Below are positions 38,333 to 47,000 of a stretch of DNA of 64,000 bases, piece by piece (positions within the stretch are counted from its first letter, which is position 1; every line of letters starts with the position of its first letter). The DNA is taken from contig CP150559.1 in assembly GCA_049487715.1 (NCBI GenBank), forward strand, positions 372,001 through 436,000, given 5' to 3'. The stretch comes from Pycnococcus provasolii. Its lineage: Eukaryota > Chlorophyta > Pseudoscourfieldiophyceae > Pseudoscourfieldiales. The notes under the pieces are model-generated. The model ran no database searches. It was not told the origin of the DNA and saw only the letters and a program-made list of their open reading frames with translations. Position numbers and translations under genes: made by a program.

Positions 38333-39931
38333 ATGGGGCGCGGAGATGAGACGCCAACCACGAGTGGCACGGACTGTGATGGCCACGCCTCTTCATCCAG
38401 AGAACCTGTAAGGCCAGCCTCCTCCATCTCGCACACATCAGAAACGTCGACGTCGCAAAGATGTCCAAGCAGAGGAGCATCTTCGCCGAGAACATCCGCG
38501 CGCTTAAGATTAGCAGCTGGCGGCAGGATCCTTCTGGCCACAGCAGCGCTCTTCACCACCCTTTTCCTCTCCACACTACCGCCAACCACACAAGCCTTTG
38601 CGCTAAGCTCTTCGCCGTTCAGTGGCGCGTACCGCTCGCGAAGCGTGCAGGCAAGCCCGCCGGACAAGCTCATGCAGCAGCACTGTGACTCGACGCTTCT
38701 GAGCGAGACGTACCAGGTCATCCGCGTGGGTCAGCACGGCCTTGAGTTTCGTTCCGGGTACTCCGCGCCAACCATGCTCGGCAGCGGACTCGGTGACGAG
38801 GAGCCACTGGCGCTCGCATACAGCAGCTTTCACGGATATTTCACAGGACGCGACATCTTCGCGGGAGCCTTCCACGGCTCCACGAAGTGCACCGGACAGT
38901 TCCTCGAAGGTCGTGCTATCCTGTACTGCCCAGTCGCGCACGCCGCAAAGGCGCGCTGCATTCTCAGCTTCGAGTGCTTTGCCGGACCGTGCTACGACCC
39001 GAACTACATCGCGCCCATGATGGGCAGGCACGGAGCCACGGCGCCGTCGTACCTGCAGGTGCTGTGGCGACGACTCGGGTTCCTCGGGTGCGCGACGGTG
39101 CTGGGCGTTGGCCTGAGCGGCGTGCTCGTAGCAATGTGCGTGCAGTGGTTCGCCGACCGAACGACAAATGCCGCGGCTTCTGGAGCCTCGGCTGGCGTGG
39201 TTCCCGTGATGCGGCACAGCTCGTCCGTCAGCAAACTCTCGGAGCTCACGAGCGCGACCGCCGCGCCGGAGACGAGCAAGCCGCCGACGAAGCGTATCCA
39301 CCGGCGAGGCAAGTCGGACCTCGGAACGATCGGCGGCGTGGTGCCACCGTCGGGACTCGAAGCGCCGCTTCTGCCTGGAGCGCGCGACGACCCGAGCTTG
39401 GACCGACTGAGCCCGCTGCACGGAGGCATGACGCCCGCGCCCATTTCGATGGCGCCGCCGCCACCACCACCTCCTGGCGCAGGCATGCACGCCGCGCGGA
39501 GCCTTCCATTCCTCCACGTGGCGACGGAAGACCTGCCGTCGCCCGCCTCGCCGACGATTGTGAGCGCACCTCATATGGAGAGGACGAATTCGATGCCCGT
39601 CGACGGAGTCACGCGCTCGCAGCGCTCAGATGCGAACCTAAACAAGCTGCTTCTCGACCACCTGGAGCGCGAGAAGCAAGCATTCTTGCAGGCTGCGGAG
39701 CGTGCCCGCCACGGAGACGCTTCGGCACTAGAGGGCTTCAGCGGCGTTGCCGCACCTCGCCCCGTGCTCAGTTCGTCCAATCTGGCGGCGGCGGACGCTT
39801 CCGCAGCCGTGCAGCCACCGCCCGCCCCTGTTCTTTCCCCGCCCCCGCCTCCGTCGCTCCAGCAGCCACCATCTTCGTCAGGCAACAGCAGCAAGTCTGG
39901 CGTCGAAGCTCCGCATGGGAGCACGGCATAA
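38333..39931 (+). CDS. Membrane protein with compact Cys-containing lumenal domain and long proline-rich tail
   Basis: A 532-aa chain from the ATG at 38333 (the frame is open to 38033 but the extra 100 residues look like translated leader). A hydrophobic segment 'RILLATAALFTTLFLSTL' (about residues 64-82) acts as signal anchor. The following ~170 residues form a probable extracytoplasmic domain with six or so Cys ('QQHCDSTLLS', 'STKCTGQFLEGRAILYCPV', 'ARCILSFECFAGPCYDP'). A second transmembrane helix is 'FLGCATVLGVGLSGVLVAM'. The remaining ~280 residues are Ser/Pro-rich and disordered with Pro runs and a coiled 'LLLDHLEREKQAFLQAAERA'. No family is recognised; surface or endomembrane receptor-like topology is inferred. 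Confidence 0.7.
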   Translation: MGRGDETPTTSGTDCDGHASSSREPVRPASSISHTSETSTSQRCPSRGASSPRTSARLRLAAGGRILLATAALFTTLFLSTLPPTTQAFALSSSPFSGAYRSRSVQASPPDKLMQQHCDSTLLSETYQVIRVGQHGLEFRSGYSAPTMLGSGLGDEEPLALAYSSFHGYFTGRDIFAGAFHGSTKCTGQFLEGRAILYCPVAHAAKARCILSFECFAGPCYDPNYIAPMMGRHGATAPSYLQVLWRRLGFLGCATVLGVGLSGVLVAMCVQWFADRTTNAAASGASAGVVPVMRHSSSVSKLSELTSATAAPETSKPPTKRIHRRGKSDLGTIGGVVPPSGLEAPLLPGARDDPSLDRLSPLHGGMTPAPISMAPPPPPPPGAGMHAARSLPFLHVATEDLPSPASPTIVSAPHMERTNSMPVDGVTRSQRSDANLNKLLLDHLEREKQAFLQAAERARHGDASALEGFSGVAAPRPVLSSSNLAAADASAAVQPPPAPVLSPPPPPSLQQPPSSSGNSSKSGVEAPHGSTA

Positions 39932-40290
39932 GTTATTGCCTTGCCTGCCGCGTATGGAGTTCCATAGTGGCTGGTCAACGAAGGCATCGTTTATGTGATT
40001 GCGTGTAATGCTTACTTTACTGATTTGTTTTCTTTTATATATCTCTCAATACCTTGTCTGGCACGACCGGTACTCCAATGTTGATGCACGGTCGGTGGCG
40101 TTGGCGACGACATTAGCAACAACGACAACAAGCGCGAGTGGACCCTCTCATCAAAATCACCGGAGCCAAGTAAAAACGCGCTGTAAATGAATGGCGCCGC
40201 TGAACGGGTTGGACGGTAACTGTGAATGGTGCGACTGGACGACCGTTGGACGAAGTAAACCGCGTTCAATTACTGAAAGAGCAATCACAG
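39932..40290. other. Convergent 3' intergenic region without a gene
   Basis: AT-rich 3' flanks of the membrane protein and DCP1 genes; TGTAA near 40004 and no supported ORF or telomere-like block. Confidence 0.6.
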
Positions 40291-41271
40291 TTACTGGGCC
40301 TCGAGGAGAGCAGCTTCCAGCTCCGCGGCAACAAGGCTAACAAATCGATCGTCTTGCACGAGGCGTTGCAGCGCGGTTCGCACAATCTCCTTTGTCAGCC
40401 TAGGCTGCGTGGTCGGCGCCGGCGCTGGATGCGGCGGTGGTTGCATAGGCATCATGCCTGCAGGCATAGGTGGCATACCCGCAGACATGGGCATGGGTGG
40501 CATGGGTGGCGGTGCGGCATTAGCCGCGACGCCCAGCTTTGCGAACAGGTTCGTGACGTGTGAGGTTGGCGGTTGTTGCGGTTGCTGCGGTTGCTGCGGC
40601 ATGTGCATCTGCATGTGCGACGGCGGCGTTATAGGCTGCGGCAGCATCTGCGGCTGCGGCGGCATCGTCGGCATGGGCGGCATAGGAAGCATGGGCGGTG
40701 CAGCAACTGCGGCGATCGCCATCTGTATGGAGTTGATGACGCTCGCAATGGTCGGAAGTTCGTTCTCGGCGTCGAAAAACCACAAGCCGTTCACGCCGGT
40801 CGTCGTCTTGTACAGAAGGTACGGCGGTTTCGTCTCCATCTCCAGCGAAGGCGTGATGTCGAGCACGAGGTTCTCCGGCGACTGGCGATTCAACACAATT
40901 ATTTGGAACGCGGTCCGTGCGCCATTGTTCCTGACCACGACGAAGAGCGCACCCTCAATATTACGCTTCGACCAGCTCTTCGTCTCCACGTTGAAGTCGT
41001 AGAGCGAGACGTGCGACGCCTTGGCGCGCACCTGCGAAATCGACGAGTCGATCCGGCGGAGCACCGCCAGCGACATCTCCGCCGCGGGCGCGTCTAGGTT
41101 GGGTGGCGGTAACGACGAGAGGGACACCTGAGCTGCTTGCATCGTTGTCGCGCCGGACGACGACGACGCCTTGCCCGCGGAGCCTGCAGACGACGTGAGC
41201 ATGCCCTGCAGCGCGGACGCCGCCGCCTCTGCTGCCGCTTGCGCAGGCGTCTTGCCAGCACCCTTCGCCAT
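40291..41271 (-). CDS. DCP1: mRNA-decapping enzyme subunit 1 (DCP1)
   Basis: A 326-aa protein. After a ~55-residue Ala/Ser leader, residues ~65-180 are the DCP1 EVH1-like domain: 'LAVLRRIDSSISQVRAKASH', 'SLYDFNVETKSWSKRNIEGA', 'LFVVVRNNGARTAFQIIVLN', 'PPYLLYKTTTGVNGLWFFD'. DCP1 activates the DCP2 Nudix enzyme that removes the 5' cap in cytoplasmic P-bodies. A Met/Pro/Gln-rich linker (~185-280) leads to a C-terminal amphipathic helix 'RTALQRLVQDDRFVSLVAAE', matching the DCP1 trimerisation domain of plants and animals. The ATG at 41271 sits 82 bp from a TTAGGG block. Confidence 0.93.
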   Translation of the reverse strand: MAKGAGKTPAQAAAEAAASALQGMLTSSAGSAGKASSSSGATTMQAAQVSLSSLPPPNLDAPAAEMSLAVLRRIDSSISQVRAKASHVSLYDFNVETKSWSKRNIEGALFVVVRNNGARTAFQIIVLNRQSPENLVLDITPSLEMETKPPYLLYKTTTGVNGLWFFDAENELPTIASVINSIQMAIAAVAAPPMLPMPPMPTMPPQPQMLPQPITPPSHMQMHMPQQPQQPQQPPTSHVTNLFAKLGVAANAAPPPMPPMPMSAGMPPMPAGMMPMQPPPHPAPAPTTQPRLTKEIVRTALQRLVQDDRFVSLVAAELEAALLEAQ

Positions 41272-41352
41272 GAAACAAAATAAGAAAACGCAAGAAGGAG
41301 AAACGAAACGAAACCCTGAGGGAAAAAAAAAACACGAAACCCCGAGGGATCC

Positions 41353-41381
41353 GGTTAGGGTTAGGGTTAGGATTAGGGTTA
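41353..41381. repeat. Interstitial TTAGGG block upstream of DCP1
   Basis: Four TTAGGG-type units (one TTAGGA) 82-110 bp 5' of the DCP1 ATG; reads CCCTAA on the DCP1 sense strand. Confidence 0.9.
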
Positions 41382-41610
41382 CCGTGGTACGGTGAGCTCT
41401 TGTGTTGTGGTTTCATTACGAGGGAAGTTTTTTTGTCACATAGTTCCTTAGTCTATGTACTATGTATGTCGTCCTCTTATCCTAGTCTACGTGCTCCTAC
41501 CCGTAGCTAACTATGTATGGAATAATATGTGAAAGGAAAAGTTCGGGTTTTACTGAGTTACAAAATACGGAATGTGTTGGCTGTGTTTTTTTAATGTACA
41601 TACTATTCTT

Positions 41611-43380
41611 TTAACGATGTGTTGTTGTTGTTGTTGTTGTATGGATATACACGCGATTCAGTGCCGCGCGTGCTACTGACAAGTCCTCAGCCAGCTCGTC
41701 GCGCGCTAAAGAAAGAACATCAACGCGTGCCTTCGTCGCCAACAACATGCGCTGGCGTGTCGATGCGGATGCAGACGCCTGCGCAAGCTCCTCGCGCGAC
41801 TTCGCATGCTCAGCTTCTAGGGACGCAAGTTGGCGCCTCACATCCGCAAGGTCCTGATCAGTCGTCTTCGTCGCGTCAATCGGCGAAGGATCCTGCATCG
41901 CCGAAGATGATGCAACTGCCGACGCCAACTCCTCCTTGGTCCTTGTGTGCTCAGCCTGAAGGGCCGCAAGCTGCCGCGTCACCTCCGCCAGTTCCTGCTC
42001 TGACGACGCCGTCGCCGCCGTCGCCGAAGCCGCTGATGCCGTCGAGGCTGACGCCGCAGATGCAAGTTCCTCAAGTTCCTGCTTGGTTCTTACGTGTTCA
42101 GCCTGAAGGGCCGAAAGCTGCCGCGTCACCTCCGCCAGCTCCTGCTCCGACGTCGCCTTCGTCGCCGTCGCCGATGCCAGCTCGTCGTGGATTTTTGCAC
42201 GCTCAGCCTGAAGGGCTGCAAGCTGCTGCCTCACCTCCGCCAGCTCCTGCTCAGTTGTCTTCTTCGTCGATGCCGACGCCGACGCCGACGCCAGCTCCTC
42301 CGTAGCTCTCGCGTGATCAGCCTGGAGTGTCGTAAGCTGCTGCTTCAGTCCCACGACTTCCTGTTCCGCAGCTTGCGCACGCCGCTCGGATGCATCACGC
42401 GATGCGGCGAGACGCTCGTTCGTGTTCTTGAGTTCGTCGGCACGTCGAGTCAGCGCCTCGACCTCCTCCAGCGGTGCGGAGGGAGTATTCACGAGCTCCT
42501 CGTACGCTGCGCGCGCCTCCTGTGCCTCCGCCTCCGCCTCGTGGCACCTCTGCTGCCACTCGTTCACCGCCTGCGCTGCCGCGGCACCAACCTCCTGCTC
42601 CCTCGCCACGACTTTCTCCGCCTCGTTTGCACGCTGCTGCGCCTTCGCCGTCGCCTCCTTGGCGTTTGCAAGTTTGCTCTGGTACCCGTGAATGCGCCGC
42701 TCGTACTTATCTTTGAGCAGAAGTGTCGCGTTCACGTCACCCCCACCGGTCGTTGCTGCGGCATTTCCCTGACCTGCGGCGTCACCGGCGAGCACAGCGA
42801 TGGCGAATCTCTCCGCCTCCGCCGCCGCGGCTCTCGCCTCTGCGAGCGCCACCGCTCTGTGGTTCGTCTGCGCGAGTTTGAGTTCGTCGAGGAGTGCGTC
42901 CCGTTCCATCTGCAGCGCCTTGAATTGTTTCTTGATGGACGACGCTGCTGTTCCCTTGACGACTTGTTCTGGGTCGTCTCCTCTGTCTTCCATCGCCTCG
43001 TGCATTTTCGCGATGACGAACTTAAGTCTCTTCGTCTCCGCCTCGAGTTGTCTTTTCGCCTCCTCCGCGTCCCTGAGCTGTCTTTTGACGGCAGAGAACT
43101 GCAGCGCTGCGACGGTGTCAACGTCAGACTTGGAGGAGTCCACTACGGACGACTGAGGGACTCCCCCTCCAGCTGCATTATTACCCTGAATCAACGAGTC
43201 AACACTCTTACCTACCACAGACTTTCGCACAGATGTCCCTGAAACGGCCGCCGCCTTGGCCATGTGTGCGTTAAGGAGTGCGAGTCCTTCAGGCGTAGAC
43301 GCAAGAGCACGGGCTGCGGCCGCATTAACAATACCCGTGGACTTAACACCAGAAGAATTCTTAAAAGGAGAGAGCGACAT
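41611..43380 (-). CDS. Long coiled-coil protein with ~40-residue internal repeats
   Basis: A 589-aa protein from the ATG at 43380. Residues ~85-560 are nearly continuous heptad-patterned coiled coil rich in Ala, Glu, Gln and Leu. The C-terminal half carries about five tandem units of ~40 residues, each with 'EQELAEVRQQLAALQAEHAR' or a variant followed by 'ELASA' and an Ala/Ser/Thr spacer. The last residues are a Thr run from a TTG microsatellite (41622-41640). Structural, motor-associated or golgin-like roles are possible; no signature decides. The repeats are close enough in DNA to suggest recent unequal exchange. Confidence 0.75.
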   Translation of the reverse strand: MSLSPFKNSSGVKSTGIVNAAAARALASTPEGLALLNAHMAKAAAVSGTSVRKSVVGKSVDSLIQGNNAAGGGVPQSSVVDSSKSDVDTVAALQFSAVKRQLRDAEEAKRQLEAETKRLKFVIAKMHEAMEDRGDDPEQVVKGTAASSIKKQFKALQMERDALLDELKLAQTNHRAVALAEARAAAAEAERFAIAVLAGDAAGQGNAAATTGGGDVNATLLLKDKYERRIHGYQSKLANAKEATAKAQQRANEAEKVVAREQEVGAAAAQAVNEWQQRCHEAEAEAQEARAAYEELVNTPSAPLEEVEALTRRADELKNTNERLAASRDASERRAQAAEQEVVGLKQQLTTLQADHARATEELASASASASTKKTTEQELAEVRQQLAALQAERAKIHDELASATATKATSEQELAEVTRQLSALQAEHVRTKQELEELASAASASTASAASATAATASSEQELAEVTRQLAALQAEHTRTKEELASAVASSSAMQDPSPIDATKTTDQDLADVRRQLASLEAEHAKSREELAQASASASTRQRMLLATKARVDVLSLARDELAEDLSVARAALNRVYIHTTTTTTTHR

Positions 43381-43972
43381 ACAAGAACACGTAACGTAAC
43401 GTAATGTACGCCTTAACAACTTAGTTTATATATTTTCCGAATAAAAAAAGGGTGTGCGAATTTGACAGATGAACTTTTGACGCGCGCTCGAGGTCGAGGT
43501 CGGTCAAACTCCCCGGGGGCGGGGCCGGGGGGTCAAACTTCACAGTTCACTCCAAGGCGGGGACTTTGGTGCTTTTTTCGTGGTTGGGGTGGGGATCCTT
43601 CTTCGCACGAGTGGTTTGTTCCTGTGGCCGTGGGATGCTTTGCTTCTCTTTGCTTGGCTTTGCTTTGCTTTTCTTTCAGGTGGTGCGTGCTTTGCTTTGA
43701 GGTGGTGCGTGCTTTGCTTTGCTTTGCTTTGCTTTGCTTTCAGGTGGTGCGTGCTTTGCTGCTTTGCTCGATGCCTCAGTGGTGAGCCGTGAGTCAGTGA
43801 GGTGGTGAGGTGGTGACGTGGTGAGCGGTGACGTGGTTGAAGATTGAAGAAGAATGGTTCGCTGGCCAGTGTTTTGTCTTGTTTTGTAACTTATTACTGT
43901 AAGGTTTGTAGTAGTTGTTCATGCATACATAGCTTAGATTACATTTTACAGTGACTTCTCTTATGTTAAGAC
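43381..43972. other. Intergenic simple-sequence region
   Basis: Contains a (GCTTT)n-type array and copies of GGTGGTGCGTGCTTTGCTTTG around 43640-43770, then GGTGAGGTGGTGA-like repeats near 43795-43840. Small frames here are repeat-encoded and not supported. Confidence 0.6.
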
Positions 43973-45388
43973 TTAAGATCTGAGTCTACCGAGTGCATAG
44001 GTTGCCTCTTCCAGTACCCTGTCATTGTTCGGATGGTTGCGTTTCGCCGCCTCGATGGCAGGTATTGCGCCATCATCGATGGCACGCCGTTTGCATTCGG
44101 CATTACTCGATGTGTTATATAATGCCACGCACGCCTGCTCCTGCACACCCGCGTGGTCCTCATGCCGTTTCATTGCAGATATTACAACCTCTATGCCGCC
44201 CGCCTGAGCAATGCGCGTTCGGTTCTCGGGGTGATTCCAAGACAGCTTGCGCAATGCCGCGCACGCCTGCTCCTGCACACCCGCGTGATTCTCATGCCGG
44301 TTCATTGCAGACACCTCCGCCTCTATGCCGCCCGCCTGAGCAATGCGCGACTGGTTCTCGGCGTTCATAGACAGGTTGCGCAATGCCCAGCACGCCTGCT
44401 GCTGCACATCCGCATCAGCGACATTCAGCTTCATTCTTTCGATGATCGCGTGTACGTTGTTTCTTCCTTCCGCCTCTTTGATGCTCTCGATAGCCGCCTC
44501 ACTTGTTAACGTCTTTGCCTTGGCATCCACGCTCAACATCTGCAAGCGCGTTGCAGCGTCGCGCACGTTCGCTAGCTTTCTCCAGTTGCCACGCGCCTTG
44601 AAGCTATCAATCGCCGCCTGGCCGCGTCGAACCGTTGAGATACTTGATTCAGGTGTGCGTGACGACGATGGCCGTGCGCTGGACGGGCGTTGTTTCAGAA
44701 ACTTTTTCTTCTCCAGTTTTGAAAAACCCACGTCGTCCATGATTTCGTCGTCCACCAAGCTGAGGTCCGCCGCAGTCACGACACCCTCTTTGAAAAGTGC
44801 GTCAGCGTACTTGTCAAGGTGCATTTCCTTGAGCAAGGCGAGCGCGTCAGCGTGCATACTATTCTTGCCAACAGCCTCTTGAGCAGCAGGTTGTCGCACG
44901 CGCTTCCTCGCCTCCTCAAGACGTTTCACCAGCTTGTTCACACCCACATCCCAGTACTCGTTGTCTCCACGATTCAAGTCGACCCAGTCAACCTTGCCGA
45001 TATCCTTGAGGTCGTCCGGCGCAGCACCGATGAACTCGCCGACGCGTTTTTTGTCGTCAACTCGCAATATGGGCTGAATGGCCACCCCAGCGCTTTTTGC
45101 CCATCTCAGTTCCTGCAGGCAGAAGTCTCGTCGAAAGAATGCGTTTTCTTCAACGCCACCTCCGTCCGTGACGATGGCGACGACCATGGTTGAGTTTTTC
45201 GCACCTTCTTCCATAGCTGCGACATCCCGTTTGTTCATTTTCACGTCAAGCCACACGGCATGTCCTCTTTCTTTGAGTGAGAAGTAGAGTTCAACGGCCA
45301 AGGCGACGGCGTTGGCATCGCGCTGCGAGTGGCTGATGAAGACATCCCAGTGACCCGGCTCGTTGATGGCGGCACCCCCCAAGGACAT
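43973..45388 (-). CDS. TIR-SAM-ARM protein (SARM1-like parts in a different order)
   Basis: A 471-aa protein from the ATG at 45388. Residues ~14-160 are a TIR domain: 'HWDVFISHSQRDANAVALAV', 'GHAVWLDVKMNKRD', 'FFRRDFCLQELRWAKSAG'. The Glu in 'CLQEL' (E93) sits where plant TIR and SARM1 NADases keep the catalytic glutamate. Residues ~183-232 are a SAM domain ('LLKEMHLDKYADALFKEGVV'). Residues ~265-471 are armadillo repeats of ~42 residues ('QQQACWALRNLSMNAENQSR', 'VQEQACAALRKLSWNHPENR'), the central two nearly identical. SARM1 is ARM-SAM-TIR; here the order is reversed. NAD cleavage gated by ARM/SAM oligomerisation is a reasonable inference. The alternative longer frame to 45469 lacks an ATG and translates a CCAGG repeat. 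Confidence 0.88.
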   Translation of the reverse strand: MSLGGAAINEPGHWDVFISHSQRDANAVALAVELYFSLKERGHAVWLDVKMNKRDVAAMEEGAKNSTMVVAIVTDGGGVEENAFFRRDFCLQELRWAKSAGVAIQPILRVDDKKRVGEFIGAAPDDLKDIGKVDWVDLNRGDNEYWDVGVNKLVKRLEEARKRVRQPAAQEAVGKNSMHADALALLKEMHLDKYADALFKEGVVTAADLSLVDDEIMDDVGFSKLEKKKFLKQRPSSARPSSSRTPESSISTVRRGQAAIDSFKARGNWRKLANVRDAATRLQMLSVDAKAKTLTSEAAIESIKEAEGRNNVHAIIERMKLNVADADVQQQACWALRNLSMNAENQSRIAQAGGIEAEVSAMNRHENHAGVQEQACAALRKLSWNHPENRTRIAQAGGIEVVISAMKRHEDHAGVQEQACVALYNTSSNAECKRRAIDDGAIPAIEAAKRNHPNNDRVLEEATYALGRLRS

Positions 45389-45630
45389 GGCAACGGGCTG
45401 GTCACTCCCTAGGTGGTGAGTGATGGTGGTTGGCAAGGCCAGGCCAGGCCAGGCCAGGCAAGCCTGCAAAACAGCAGGTTATTTTATGCAGGATCGCTTC
45501 CCACAAGGCCACAACGCAACCCGACCCGGACGTGTTTCTAGGGTGGTAAACTTTACCGTGTGTGCGTCTACCGGTCTACCGGTCTACCGGTGGTGGGCTG
45601 CCATCATCATTCATCAAGCGTGCTCTTCTC

Positions 45631-45649
45631 TAACCCTAACCCTAACCCT
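45631..45649. repeat. Interstitial CCCTAA block in a divergent promoter
   Basis: Three perfect CCCTAA units between the TIR-SAM-ARM gene (minus) and the histidine phosphatase gene (plus). Confidence 0.9.
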
Positions 45650-45845
45650 GGACTCCTCCCCCCCTTCTCCCCCCCTTCTCCCGCGTCCATATTTATATTT
45701 TCCAAACTTGTTTTAGGATTCCGCCGCGCGATTTTGTTTTTCTCTCGTTGTTCGGTTTCATCGGAATCAAGCATTTACCGTTTCCGTGTCGTTGTGGCTT
45801 ATATTCATACTCCTAGGGTACTCTTTCATAATAAGAATAAGAAGA

Positions 45846-47000
45846 ATGGATCGGTATGTCGTGCGCACGCCTAAGCCTAAGCAGCCTACGTCTTTGCCTG
45901 CGTCTTTGCCTGCGTCTTTGCCTTTGCCTCTTGGTGAGCTGGATTCATCAGATTCAGCAGCGAATCATCATAATAATCTTTTAAGGAGAAAGAGACGGCA
46001 TTCTGATTCGCAGGCGCAAGCGGAGGCGCTAGTGGAAGGGGAAGATGAGATGGCATTGGTGTCTCATACAAGAATCCATCCATGCGAGGATTTGGCGTTG
46101 GCGTCGGTGTCAGAGGTTCATCGTCCTCGTGATTCAGACGACCTTGACAATGATGGCAACAAACACGAACGCGTCGGGATGCATACAACGCCTTCCTTGG
46201 ATGCTGAACCCGCGGCAAAGAAACAAGCACGTCACGCAGACTCAAACTTCTTCCAACAAACGTCGAAACAGCTCGGCGCGCGCAAAGTCACGCTCGTGCT
46301 TGTGCGTCACGGCGAGTCGACATTTAACGCGAACCCGACCATGGCCACCAAAGGAACGCCGGATGCACCCTTGACACTGCGTGGCAAAAAGCAGGCAATC
46401 TCGGCGGGCACCCAACTCCTTAATCTCGGATACAGTCCATTAAACAGCCACTGGGTGACAAGCCCGCTGACGCGTGCCATGCAAACGCTCACAGGGGCGC
46501 TGCATGCATTCGACGCACCGAACGTTGAAAACGCCGAGTTGTTGACTCCGAACGTTGAAGTGCTTGACCTCGTCAGAGAACAGCTCATGACCATTGGCGA
46601 CGTCGGAAGGCCAAAGAGCATTCTACTTGAGCAGTGCAAGCACCTCGTGGCGCACAAGACGTGCGCGGAAAGTTTTGAGAAGCTTGACGAGTGCTGGTGG
46701 CACGCGGCGAGTGAGAATGTCGTCGAGAACGAAGGACGGGGAGACGTGACCATCCGCAAGCGCGAGCCGCTAGAGACGGTACGACTGCGTGCATCAAGGC
46801 TTCTGAAGCACGTGCGTACGGTGCACTCGCGTCGTCGCGAACACGACGCGAGCAGTTCTTCGCCATTCGCCGTCGTGATTTTCGGGCATGGCACGTTGTT
46901 CAATTCACTCATCGAATTATGCGGTGGAGCTCGCATGCTTGGTGCGCCGGAGCGCAGGCTGAAGAATGGTGAGGTGGTTACCGTGAACTTGCCAGCTTAA
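45846..47000 (+). CDS. Histidine phosphatase (phosphoglycerate mutase-like) family protein
   Basis: A 384-aa protein. The ATG at 45846 gives 'MDRYVVRTPKPKQP'. Residues ~1-150 are Ser/Pro-rich, basic and low complexity ((ASLP)n near residue 18). The catalytic core starts at 'VTLVLVRHGESTFNANP' with the phospho-acceptor His, followed by 'APLTLRGKKQAISAG', 'WVTSPLTRAMQT' (phosphate-binding Arg) and 'VVIFGHGTLFNSLIE' (second catalytic His, although His-Gly-Thr replaces the usual His-Gly-Gly/Ser). Plant and algal relatives are uncharacterised PGM-like proteins. A phosphatase, rather than mutase, role is more likely given the divergent core. Substrate unknown. Confidence 0.82.
   Translation: MDRYVVRTPKPKQPTSLPASLPASLPLPLGELDSSDSAANHHNNLLRRKRRHSDSQAQAEALVEGEDEMALVSHTRIHPCEDLALASVSEVHRPRDSDDLDNDGNKHERVGMHTTPSLDAEPAAKKQARHADSNFFQQTSKQLGARKVTLVLVRHGESTFNANPTMATKGTPDAPLTLRGKKQAISAGTQLLNLGYSPLNSHWVTSPLTRAMQTLTGALHAFDAPNVENAELLTPNVEVLDLVREQLMTIGDVGRPKSILLEQCKHLVAHKTCAESFEKLDECWWHAASENVVENEGRGDVTIRKREPLETVRLRASRLLKHVRTVHSRRREHDASSSSPFAVVIFGHGTLFNSLIELCGGARMLGAPERRLKNGEVVTVNLPA

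Noticed and set aside
42094-43242. 382-codon plus-strand frame opposite the coiled-coil repeat protein
   Set aside because: Leu/Arg/Cys-rich mirror of GC-rich coiled-coil codons and their repeats.
43640-43770. GCTTT-rich array as a CRISPR or attachment array
   Set aside because: It is a short-unit microsatellite without spacers.
7076-45649. TTAGGG blocks as evidence that the window is a chromosome end
   Set aside because: They are short, internal, in both orientations and flanked on both sides by ordinary genes.
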